A stretch of 35,685 bases of DNA from Candidatus Caldatribacterium sp. (lineage in GTDB: Bacteria > Atribacterota > Atribacteria > Atribacterales > Caldatribacteriaceae). Position 1 is the stretch's first letter. Every line of letters starts with the position of its first letter. The translations under genes were made by a program, and so were the position numbers. Under the pieces are notes generated by a model. The model did not search any database and was not told the origin of the DNA. It saw only the letters and a program-made list of their open reading frames with translations. The DNA lies in assembly GCA_028275365.1 (NCBI GenBank), contig JAPWUU010000012.1, positions 1-35,685 on the forward strand. Reading direction: 5' to 3'. Below are positions 8,704 to 16,359 of the stretch, one piece after another.

Positions 8704-10442
8704 ACTCCCCGATTCTGAAGAATCCACTCAACGACCTTTCGTGCCACCAGGGCAGCCTCACCGCTGCCGTCCCCTCCGTGCTCAACAAGGACAAGGAAAA
8801 CAAACTTCGGACGATCGGAAGGGAAGAACCCTCCAAACCAGGAATGCTCTTTCCCATGAGGGTTCTGGGCCGTACCAGTTTTGGCTGCAAGCTTCACTGG
8901 TAACCCCCGGCAGTTAAACCCCGTTCCTTGGGTCACAACCTTCTCCATACCCCGAATAACAGTATCCCAGGTTTGAGAACGAAGCGCAATAGTCCTTCTG
9001 AGGGAGGGTTTCACTTCCCTCACGACCCTTCCGTTTTCATCAAGGACTCTCCAGAGCACATGGGGGTCGTAAACCTTTCCCCGGTTGGCCACCGCGCAAA
9101 GGAAAAGGTACATTTCCAGAGGAGTAACGAGGAGGTACCCCTGACCGATGGAGAGATTCACGGTGTCTCCCGGATACCATGCCTCCTTCAGGGCCTCCCG
9201 CTTCCACTCAGGTGTGGGGAAAAAGCCGGTTTTCACTCCCGGGAGGTCGAGGTGAGCATCCTGCCCAAAACCAAACATCCTCGCATAGCGGGCAATCCGC
9301 TCTGGACCCAGCCGCAATCCCAGAGTGTAGAAGACCACATTGCACGACTCGGCAATGGCCTCTTCAAAGGTCACCCTCCCATGACCTCCCCTTCTCCAGC
9401 AGAGGTACTTCCTGTCCCCGTACTCCAGGTAACCAGGGCAGAAAAACGATTCCCGTGAAGTCACCACCTGTTCCTCCAAAGCTGCAAGGGCGATGAGAAT
9501 CTTAAAAAGCGAGCCAGGAGGATAGAGCGCCTGAGTAGGACGAGCCAGAAGAGGATTGGATTTCTGCTCAAGAAGGTCCAGCCATTCCTTCAGGCTCAGA
9601 CCACGGCTGAAGAGGTTGGGGTCAAAGCTTGGTTTACTCACAAACGCAAGGATTTCTCCAGTTGCCGGATCCCCCACAAGCACCACACCGTTTCGCCTCC
9701 CTAAAGCTTCGTAACAGGCCTTCTGGAGTTCCCAATCGAGGGCGAGTTGCAGGGAATACCGGAAACGGGGAGATCGGAAATCGAGAACCTGCACAACCCT
9801 TCCCAAGGCGTCAACCTCAACACGCCGGTATCCTTCCTCACCCCGAAGGAGGCTCTCATAGAAGGACTCCACCCCGCTTTTCCCTATCCGGTCCTCGTTC
9901 CGGTACCCCATTTTGCCAAGGGCCTTCAACTCCTCAGAGCTCACCTTCCCCACATACCCAAGGAGCGAGGCCGCAATCTCTCCGTCTCTGTACTTTCGAG
10001 CAGGGTACACTTCAACGAGGACTCCGGGGAGACGCTCCGAGTTCTCCTCGATTTTCACTACATCCTCAAGGGGAAGGTCTTCAAGGAGCACGAGCTCTCC
10101 CGGGGCACGTTCACGAAGGGAAAAGGCGATGTCCCTCCCCAGAACTTCCCGAACCCGTTTCATGACAAGTTCTTCCTCGCTGCTTCCCACAAGGAAAACA
10201 AGGCGGAACCTGGGAACATCCTCTGCAAGGCAAACGCCACGGCGATCGTAGATATTCCCCCGGAGGGCTTCAAGAAAGACAACTCGAACCCTGTTTCGCT
10301 CCGATCGTTCCCGAAACCATTCCCCCCGCAGGACCGAAAGATACCAAAGCCGAGCCGAGAGAACAACAAAAAGGGCAATCCCTATCCAGAGTGCCGTTGC
10401 CACTCTCTGGCGAATCCTTTCTTCCATCCGCTCATTCCACAT
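8700..10442 (-). CDS. mrdA: penicillin-binding protein 2, elongation transpeptidase
   Basis: Class B PBP that cross-links peptidoglycan in the elongasome and activates RodA. The 580-residue protein has a short cytoplasmic tail, one membrane helix (about 15-35), a pedestal domain, and a transpeptidase domain with the three active-site motifs: S311-LF-K314, S366-C-N368 and K521-T-G. The length fits PBP2 (about 600). ATG 10442 has GGAGG 7 bases upstream and overlaps mreD by 11 bases. It sits in the classical mreC-mreD-mrdA-rodA order. The SxN motif contains Cys, as in some other PBPs. Confidence 0.95.
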   Translation of the reverse strand: MWNERMEERIRQRVATALWIGIALFVVLSARLWYLSVLRGEWFRERSERNRVRVVFLEALRGNIYDRRGVCLAEDVPRFRLVFLVGSSEEELVMKRVREVLGRDIAFSLRERAPGELVLLEDLPLEDVVKIEENSERLPGVLVEVYPARKYRDGEIAASLLGYVGKVSSEELKALGKMGYRNEDRIGKSGVESFYESLLRGEEGYRRVEVDALGRVVQVLDFRSPRFRYSLQLALDWELQKACYEALGRRNGVVLVGDPATGEILAFVSKPSFDPNLFSRGLSLKEWLDLLEQKSNPLLARPTQALYPPGSLFKILIALAALEEQVVTSRESFFCPGYLEYGDRKYLCWRRGGHGRVTFEEAIAESCNVVFYTLGLRLGPERIARYARMFGFGQDAHLDLPGVKTGFFPTPEWKREALKEAWYPGDTVNLSIGQGYLLVTPLEMYLFLCAVANRGKVYDPHVLWRVLDENGRVVREVKPSLRRTIALRSQTWDTVIRGMEKVVTQGTGFNCRGLPVKLAAKTGTAQNPHGKEHSWFGGFFPSDRPKFVFLVLVEHGGDGSGEAALVARKVVEWILQNRGV

Positions 10443-10914
10443 GGTGGTCCCTCCAGCCCAGCCAGAGGGAAAGGAGAAAGACTCCGGCGACAGCGCTCAT
10501 GAGCTTCCCAAGAAGCATCCCCAGAAGAGGAAAAACGCTAAAGCCCATGACAGGGAGTATCAGGCGTTCCAGGAAGAGTTCCAGAAAGGGGTACGTCACA
10601 ACGAACACCGTAAGGGATACCAAACCCCGGGAGAACATCTCTACCCAGAGGAAAGCACTTCCCAAGAGCATGGCGATCCGGAAAAACCACAGACCAAAGG
10701 GGGCAAAGGAAAAGACCTCAAGCAGAAAGGCCATACCAAAGAGCAGAGCAAGACGAAAGAGGAAACGTTCCCCTGTAAGGAGGAACAGCACTCCCACGGG
10801 AATGAGGACATTGATATAGTACAGAGGAGGAAATCCCAGGGCAAAGAAGGAAATACACAGAAGCTCAAGAAGCACTGCAAAAGAACTCACGAAGACATCG
10901 TCCCAGACGGTCAT
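10432..10914 (-). CDS. mreD: rod shape-determining protein MreD
   Basis: Small integral membrane protein of the elongasome that partners MreC. It has 160 residues and is very hydrophobic, with about five predicted membrane helices and a GxLxD-poor, divergent sequence, as is usual for MreD. The call rests mainly on size, hydrophobicity and position: it starts with a 4-base ATGA overlap with mreC and ends 11 bases inside mrdA. No other family competes for this position. Confidence 0.85.
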   Translation of the reverse strand: MTVWDDVFVSSFAVLLELLCISFFALGFPPLYYINVLIPVGVLFLLTGERFLFRLALLFGMAFLLEVFSFAPFGLWFFRIAMLLGSAFLWVEMFSRGLVSLTVFVVTYPFLELFLERLILPVMGFSVFPLLGMLLGKLMSAVAGVFLLSLWLGWRDHHVE

Positions 10915-11696
10915 CGGATAACGAACACTTTCCCCAAAGCCGAAAAGTCACAGGCTGGTTCCACCACAACCTCTTTGAAGAGATCACCACTCCGCTCCCG
11001 CACTTCGCGAATCTTCCCCACCACCACGCCTCGAGGAATTTTCCCTCCAAGGCCTGAGGTAATGACCAGATCCCCCTCCTTGACCTGAGAGGTCCGGGAG
11101 ATGTACTTGACAAGACATAGTCCTCTCCCATCCCCAACAAGGACGCCCAGGTCCCTCGTCCGCTGCACAAGAACCCCCAAAGCGAAAGAAGGACTGAGGA
11201 GCATACGAACCTCAGCATAACGGGGATAAGCCTGTTCCACCCGCCCCACCATACCCTGGTACGTAACAACGGCAAGGCCCTCGGTCACTCCATCCTCCCT
11301 CCCCCGGTCAATGACTATGCTTCCGAGCCAGTCGTAAGGATCCCGACCAATGACCTGGGCCGGTACGACTTCGAAGGAGAGGCGCCGTTCAATCTGCGCT
11401 GCCTCGATTTCCATCCGGAGACGCTCCACTTCTTCCCGCAGAAGGACATTCTCACTCCGAAGCATACCAAGCTCCCTTTTCAGGCGTTCATTCTCTGCAA
11501 GGAGGGCTTCCTTTTCCCGGAGAAGCTGCGAAAAGGAATGGAATACCCGGTACACGACAAGCTCACCCCGATACAGAGGAAGAGCAAGGACGCGGATTGC
11601 CCGGACTTCCCTTCCTCTTGGGGAATGGGCAAGAAACACCATGGTCTGGAGAACACCAAAAAAGAGCACGAGGAAGAACACCACTTTACGGTTCAC
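10911..11696 (-). CDS. mreC: rod shape-determining protein MreC
   Basis: Bitopic scaffold that bridges MreB filaments, PBP2 and RodA. From GTG 11696 the protein is 261 residues: a membrane helix at about 5-25 (VVFFLVLFFGVLQTMVFLA), a long leucine- and glutamate-rich coiled coil (about 55-100), then the beta-rich periplasmic domain containing DPYDWLGSIVIDRG and ITSGLGGKIPRGVVVGKI. GTG 11696 is preferred because GAGGG lies about 5 bases upstream and the helix follows directly; upstream ATGs would add an unrelated basic stretch translated from within apbE. It overlaps apbE by 11 bases. No mreB gene is present in the window. Confidence 0.93.
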   Translation of the reverse strand: MNRKVVFFLVLFFGVLQTMVFLAHSPRGREVRAIRVLALPLYRGELVVYRVFHSFSQLLREKEALLAENERLKRELGMLRSENVLLREEVERLRMEIEAAQIERRLSFEVVPAQVIGRDPYDWLGSIVIDRGREDGVTEGLAVVTYQGMVGRVEQAYPRYAEVRMLLSPSFALGVLVQRTRDLGVLVGDGRGLCLVKYISRTSQVKEGDLVITSGLGGKIPRGVVVGKIREVRERSGDLFKEVVVEPACDFSALGKVFVIR

Positions 11697-12684
11697 GGTC
11701 ACCCTCAAAGATTTTCTGCATCTTTGGAGAAAGGAAAACCTCTCCGTCCTTCCGCACCGCAAGAACTGCAACATCGGGAAATTCCTGGAGAATCTGAGCG
11801 AGAAAGGATTCATCCCCAGCCATAAGAGCTGTCGAAAGGACATCGGCCACCGTTCCTTTCGAGGCAACAACGGTTACACTGACGAACGTCGACCCGGGAT
11901 AGCCGCTTTGAGGATCGAGAATATGATGGTATCGCTTCCCACCCACCTCAAAGAACCGGAAGGTGTCTGCTGAAGTGGACACACAGAGTCCGTTCACGGC
12001 AATCCTCCCCAGAAGTCCCGCCCTTCGAGGATGGAGAACACCTACCTTCCATACCCTGCCCAGACCAGAGACCGTTCCCCCCGCATTGATCAGGAAACTC
12101 CCAACATTTCGCTCTCTGAGAAACTGAGCAAGGAGGTCCACAAAATACCCCTTGGCAATGCCCCCAAGGTCAAGCTGGGCTTCCCCTCTTCGGAGGACCG
12201 CTCTTTCTCGCTCGTCAAACATTATAGTACTTTCGCGAATCACCTGGAGTTCTCTTGCTATCTCCCAGGGTTCAGGGACGCGGGGAGTTCGGGAAAATCC
12301 CCAGAGATCCACAAGTCCTCCGATAAGGGGGCAGAACATGCCGTGGGTTTTCTGCGAAAGCGCAAAAGCCTCCTTCAGGAGGTTAAATGTTTCCTCGTCA
12401 AGGGGAATCCAGGAAGAGGAAGTGTTGATTCGGTGCACAAGGCTCTGAGAAGAGAAGCGATTCCAGAGGGCATCGTAACGGCGGACAAGGGCGTCGATTT
12501 CGGAAAAAAGAAAGGCGTATCGCCGCGGGAGAGTAACCTCGATAAAGGTGTCAAAGCCAAGGAAGGTTTCCCGCACAAAGGCATCACGGAAGAACAGGGG
12601 GGGAAACAACGCCACTCCCCCAAGGAGGGGGAGTGCCCACCTCACGAAAGCACGAAGGGAAGCTCGTTTCCACAGAAACGGCAT
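11686..12684 (-). CDS. apbE: FAD:protein FMN transferase, ApbE family
   Basis: ApbE enzymes attach FMN covalently to a Thr of secreted or membrane redox proteins such as RnfG or NqrC. The 332-residue protein has an N-terminal hydrophobic segment (about 14-32) that looks like a signal or anchor without an obvious lipobox Cys, then the family core: DLGGIAKGYFVD, INAGGTVSGLG, HHILDPQSGYPG, and a C-terminal SKGTVADVLSTALM segment carrying metal and flavin contacts. ATG 12684 overlaps the radical SAM gene by 43 bases; a GTG at 12645 with a 4-base overlap is an alternative. No flavinylation substrate is encoded in the window, so its target is unknown. Confidence 0.93.
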   Translation of the reverse strand: MPFLWKRASLRAFVRWALPLLGGVALFPPLFFRDAFVRETFLGFDTFIEVTLPRRYAFLFSEIDALVRRYDALWNRFSSQSLVHRINTSSSWIPLDEETFNLLKEAFALSQKTHGMFCPLIGGLVDLWGFSRTPRVPEPWEIARELQVIRESTIMFDERERAVLRRGEAQLDLGGIAKGYFVDLLAQFLRERNVGSFLINAGGTVSGLGRVWKVGVLHPRRAGLLGRIAVNGLCVSTSADTFRFFEVGGKRYHHILDPQSGYPGSTFVSVTVVASKGTVADVLSTALMAGDESFLAQILQEFPDVAVLAVRKDGEVFLSPKMQKIFEGDREP

Positions 12685-13640
12685 CGTGGCCCATCAAGAC
12701 CCACAACCTGGACGTTGTACCCCCGCCGGACCACCACCACATTCCCGCAGGAAGGGCAAAACGTCGAGTTCTTCGCCTCATCCCATACATTACCGAGGTA
12801 CACAAAGGGGAGCTTCTCCCGGGCAATCTGGAACGCCCTCTCCAGAAAGGCAACGGAGGTCGGCGGATGAGAGAGTTGATACGCCGGGAAATACCGGGAA
12901 ATATGGAGAGGGATAAGGGGAGAAAGGGTGGCAACCCAGTCAACAAGGTTTCGAAACTTCTCCAGGTCGTCATTGAGACCAGTCACCACAAGATGGGTGA
13001 GCTCCACGTGAACACCAGCTTCAAGTGCCTGCTCAATCGTTGCAAGCACCGGAGCTAAATGCGCCCGACAGTACCTGCGATAGAAGTCCTCATCGAAAGC
13101 TTTCAGGTCGATATTCATGGCATCGATGAAAGGCAGGAGTTCCTGCAGGGGTTCCCTCTCCACATAGCCGTTGGTCACGAGAACGTTTTTCAAGCCTCGG
13201 TTCCGAAAGAGCACCGCCACGTCGTACACGAATTCCCACCAGATGAAGGGTTCATTGTAAGTAAAGGAAATCCCCAAGGACGCCCTTTCTTCCGCAAGAT
13301 GCAGCAACTCTTCCGGGGTGACATCATGGAGAGGGTATTCTTCTGGGCTCACCTGGGAAATATGCCAGTTCTGGCAAAATGGACACCGGAAGTTGCAGCC
13401 CACACTCCCCACGGAGAGGATATCCCGGCCGGGGTAGAAGTGGTACAGGGGCTTCTTCTCTACAGGGTCAAGGGCGACGGATGTGACCTTCCCGTAGGTG
13501 AGAGCGTAAAGGGTTCCACGGATGTTCTTCCGAACACGGCACACCCCGCTTTTCCCTTCGCCGAGGCGGCAGCGATGGGGACAGAGGCCACATTGAATTT
13601 CCTGGGCTTCACCTTTTTGGAAAAACTTCGCTTCCTTCAT
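12642..13640 (-). CDS. amrS: AmmeMemoRadiSam-system radical SAM enzyme
   Basis: A 332-residue protein related to pyruvate formate-lyase activase and recognised as the radical SAM member of the AMMECR1-Memo-radical SAM set. It has an N-terminal cysteine cluster (C17, C20, C24, C34), the radical SAM motif C82-NFR-C86-PF-C89, the [13 protein letters not shown] segment, and a C-terminal pair of CxxC motifs that resembles a zinc ribbon. It overlaps the AMMECR1 gene by ATGA, so the two are surely coexpressed. To my knowledge the reaction is undefined. No Memo gene lies in the window. Confidence 0.9.
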   Translation of the reverse strand: MKEAKFFQKGEAQEIQCGLCPHRCRLGEGKSGVCRVRKNIRGTLYALTYGKVTSVALDPVEKKPLYHFYPGRDILSVGSVGCNFRCPFCQNWHISQVSPEEYPLHDVTPEELLHLAEERASLGISFTYNEPFIWWEFVYDVAVLFRNRGLKNVLVTNGYVEREPLQELLPFIDAMNIDLKAFDEDFYRRYCRAHLAPVLATIEQALEAGVHVELTHLVVTGLNDDLEKFRNLVDWVATLSPLIPLHISRYFPAYQLSHPPTSVAFLERAFQIAREKLPFVYLGNVWDEAKNSTFCPSCGNVVVVRRGYNVQVVGLDGPRCRFCGNELPFVLS

Positions 13641-14176
13641 TTCCTCTCCCTGTACCGCTCAACCGTGAAGCGGTATACGGTCACAGACTCCCAAGGAGCA
13701 ATGCCCGCCTTTGCCGAAGCAATACGAATCTGCTCCTCCACCGTTTCAACTCCCTCAATATCGGGCAAAAGCAGCCCCCTCTTCCACCCACTTTCCACAA
13801 TGACGCCGTACTTCTTGGGGTCCAGGGTGCGGTAGTCCTGCACCGCCTCAGGGGGACTCAGAATATCGACCGAGATGGTGAGTTCGTCCAGTTCCCGGAG
13901 CGTCACCGGTGGGAATCGGGGATCATGGATTGCGGCGCTCACTGCATTCCGAACAATCTCTTCGGCGAGATTCGCACACTGGGGGAGGTACGTGCCAATG
14001 CACCCCCGGAGCGCCTTGCCCTTTTTCAGGGAGACGAAAACCCCTCGGCGCTCCTCGTAGAGACGGGGATGCAGGTGCGCAGGAACGGGGAGGTACTCTC
14101 CTGTCCTCAGATAGTGAGCAATAGCCTCGCGGGCAAGCCAAACCACGTCTTCACGGAAGCGTTCTTCCTCGTTCAT
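13637..14176 (-). CDS. amrA: AMMECR1-domain protein of the AmmeMemoRadiSam system
   Basis: A 179-residue protein consisting of the AMMECR1 domain. The hallmark ALRGCIGTY segment is present, followed by [16 protein letters not shown] and [12 protein letters not shown]. The family is conserved from archaea to humans, without an assigned reaction that I know of; its strict pairing with the radical SAM enzyme downstream suggests that it shapes the substrate or product of that enzyme. It overlaps the YqgF-like gene by 26 bases. Start choice is the first family-like Met; the ribosome site is weak (GGAAAG). Confidence 0.92.
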   Translation of the reverse strand: MNEEERFREDVVWLAREAIAHYLRTGEYLPVPAHLHPRLYEERRGVFVSLKKGKALRGCIGTYLPQCANLAEEIVRNAVSAAIHDPRFPPVTLRELDELTISVDILSPPEAVQDYRTLDPKKYGVIVESGWKRGLLLPDIEGVETVEEQIRIASAKAGIAPWESVTVYRFTVERYRERK

Positions 14177-14597
14177 GGGACTTTCCGCACCCCTTTAGGA
14201 ATCTCCGGCCAATCACCACGGCCTGCCAGTCATCAAGGCTCCGGGAAGAGCAGAGGGATATAAAGAATGCCAGAAGACGCTTCCATCCCCTTCCAAAGCA
14301 CTCCTCAAGGTACAGTCTCCGGGCCTCCTCAGAGCTTCCTCGTTCATCCACACGGTGGACAAGCACCCCCAGGCCCTCAAGGAGGGGGAGCACCAGGGTA
14401 CTGCCCGTGCTCCCCCCCAAAACGGCCGTGTCGAAGGCATACTCCGTACGGAGCTTCCAGAGCACCTCCTGCACACCCTCAAGGGGGAAAACCCCCCGAA
14501 AGGCCACACTGCCATCCTCTCCAAGAACCGCTACTCCCACCTTTTCCCGCCCGGGATCAAGAGCCAGAAAGAACCTACATTCGCTCCCGCGGGACAT
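14151..14597 (-). CDS. YqgF/RuvX-like RNase H-fold protein
   Basis: A 148-residue protein from ATG 14597. The N-terminal strand [18 protein letters not shown], the mid segment [20 protein letters not shown] and the C-terminal [14 protein letters not shown] match the layout of the YqgF/RuvX resolvase-like fold, with D14, D84/E85 and D122/D123 as probable metal ligands. It differs from canonical RuvX, which has DERLTT where this has DERGSS, so it may be a paralogue rather than the 16S rRNA-processing enzyme. It overlaps the hydrogenase gene by 23 bases, with no clear ribosome site. Function in this position is unknown; the fold call is from motifs only. Confidence 0.6.
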   Translation of the reverse strand: MSRGSECRFFLALDPGREKVGVAVLGEDGSVAFRGVFPLEGVQEVLWKLRTEYAFDTAVLGGSTGSTLVLPLLEGLGVLVHRVDERGSSEEARRLYLEECFGRGWKRLLAFFISLCSSRSLDDWQAVVIGRRFLKGCGKSHERGRTLP

Positions 14598-16341
14598 AGT
14601 GCGTGTGGAGCAGGTGGTGGGCCCTTTCTCCGTTGGGCTCGCCCAAGAACTCTTCGTAGAGACGTTGAACAGCCGGGTTCTCATGAGATTTCCGTAAAGG
14701 CAGGCTCCGGTCGACCTGATAAATGGCTTCAATCCGTTTCATGCGGATTTCAAGGTTTGTGGGAATGGGCTGTCCGCCACCACCAATGCACCCTCCAGGA
14801 CAGGCCATGATCTCGATGAAGTGGTACTTGGAACGACCTGCCTTCACCTGGTCAAGAACTTTTCGGGCGTTCCCCAGACCATGGGCAACCGCCACGTGGA
14901 CTTCCATGCCGTTAATGTCCACCGTGGCCTCTTTCACCCCATCCATGCCCCGGACGCTATAGAAGTCGAGTCTCTCTAAGGTCTTTCCCGTGAGGATTTC
15001 ATACACCGAACGCAAAGCAGCCTCCATGACCCCTCCGGTAGCTCCAAAGACCGCCGCGGCTCCAGTCGATATGCCCAGGGGATCATCAAAGTCCTCCTCG
15101 GGCATCTCCTTGAGGTCGATGCCTTTCTCCTTCAGCATGCGCGCAGCCTCACGGGTGGTGAGGGAGAAATCCACGTCCCGGAACCCGCTGGCGCACATCT
15201 CATCACGTTGACACTCGAACTTCTTCGCCGTGCAGGGCATGATGGAAACAACGACCATGTCTTTCGGATCAATGCCAAGCTTCTGCGCATAGTACGTCTT
15301 TGCTACTGCGCCGAACATCTGCTGAGGGGACTTACAGGTCGAAACATTTTCCATGAGCTCGGGGTAGAAATGCTCCATGAACTTAATCCATCCAGGGCTA
15401 CAGGAGGTGATGAGAGGGAGCTTCCCACCCTGCTTCAAGCGGGCAATGAACTCATGGCCTTCTTCGATAATGGTGAGGTCCGCAGCAAAGTTCGTATCGA
15501 ACACCCGGTCAAAGCCAAGACGACGAAAGGCCGCAACCATCTTCCCTGTGGTTACGGTTCCAGGAGGAAGTCCAAAGGGTTCACCAATGCTGACGCGAAT
15601 TGCAGGAGCGGTCTGGAGGATAACGAATTTCTCCGGGTCGTTGATGGCCTCCCAGACCATCTCCACGTGGCTCACTTCAGAAAGCGCTCCCGTGGGGCAG
15701 GCAAGAATGCACTGACCACAGTTCACGCACACGCTCTCCCCAAGGGGTAAGCCCAAAGAAGGACTGATGACAGTGTCAAATCCCCGATTGGCAAAATCAA
15801 TGGCACAGACAGTCTGAATCTCCCGGCAGGTTCGCACGCAGCGGCCGCACAGAATACAGCGGTTCGGGTCTCTTTTCACCGAGGGGCTGCTCTGGTCAAC
15901 CTCGTAGACCTTCCGCTCCCCTTGGAAACGGATTTCCCGAACTCCGAACTGATACGCCAGTTCCTGCAACTCACAGGAACCGTTGCGGTCACAGAGCTGG
16001 CAATCCAGGGGGTGGTTGGAGAGGAGTAACTCGAGATTTGTCTTGCGAGCCTCCCGAACCTTTTTGGAGGAGGTCCAGATTTTCATCCCCTCTCGAACCG
16101 GGGTTACGCATGAGGCAACAAGATTAGGTTGCCCTTCAACCTCGACCATACAGATACGGCAACCACCCCAGGCGCTCAGACCCTCGAGGTAACACAGTGT
16201 GGGAACGTGAATGCCCTCCATGCGGCACGCTTCAAGGATTGTCACTCCCTCGGGAACCCGAACTTCCCGACCATCAATGGTGACGGTCACAAGAGATACC
16301 GCCTGGGCCTTCTCGGCAACTTCTCTGAGTGTTTTGGCCAT
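14575..16341 (-). CDS. hydA: [FeFe]-hydrogenase catalytic subunit with NuoG-like N-terminus
   Basis: Catalytic subunit that interconverts H2 with protons and electrons. The 588 residues carry, in order: a plant-type [2Fe-2S] domain (C50, C61, C64, C78), a His-ligated [4Fe-4S] site (H110, C114, C117, C123), a two-[4Fe-4S] ferredoxin domain (C162, C165, C168, C172; C205, C208, C211, C215), then the H-cluster domain with L1 TSCSPGW (C314), L2 MPCTAKKFE (C370) and L3 ACPGGCIGGGGQP (C514, C518). The second Cys of the usual TSCCP is Ser315. The short C-terminal tail has the small-subunit-like SHENPAVQRLYEEF segment. It starts 18 bases after the second NuoF, with a GGGGGAG site. Soluble NAD(P)-linked multimeric type; maturases HydEFG are not in the window. 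Confidence 0.95.
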   Translation of the reverse strand: MAKTLREVAEKAQAVSLVTVTIDGREVRVPEGVTILEACRMEGIHVPTLCYLEGLSAWGGCRICMVEVEGQPNLVASCVTPVREGMKIWTSSKKVREARKTNLELLLSNHPLDCQLCDRNGSCELQELAYQFGVREIRFQGERKVYEVDQSSPSVKRDPNRCILCGRCVRTCREIQTVCAIDFANRGFDTVISPSLGLPLGESVCVNCGQCILACPTGALSEVSHVEMVWEAINDPEKFVILQTAPAIRVSIGEPFGLPPGTVTTGKMVAAFRRLGFDRVFDTNFAADLTIIEEGHEFIARLKQGGKLPLITSCSPGWIKFMEHFYPELMENVSTCKSPQQMFGAVAKTYYAQKLGIDPKDMVVVSIMPCTAKKFECQRDEMCASGFRDVDFSLTTREAARMLKEKGIDLKEMPEEDFDDPLGISTGAAAVFGATGGVMEAALRSVYEILTGKTLERLDFYSVRGMDGVKEATVDINGMEVHVAVAHGLGNARKVLDQVKAGRSKYHFIEIMACPGGCIGGGGQPIPTNLEIRMKRIEAIYQVDRSLPLRKSHENPAVQRLYEEFLGEPNGERAHHLLHTHYVPRERM

Positions 16342-16359
16342 CGACTGTTCACTCCCCCA

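Noticed and set aside
11697-11870. Longer start for mreC at 11870
   Set aside because: The extra 58 residues overlap the apbE end, are unlike MreC, and would put a basic stretch before the membrane helix. GTG 11696 has a ribosome site.
12221-12226. TATAAT inside apbE on the minus strand as a possible promoter for mreC
   Set aside because: There is no acceptable -35 element at 16-18 bases, and the hexamer falls on ordinary codons of apbE.
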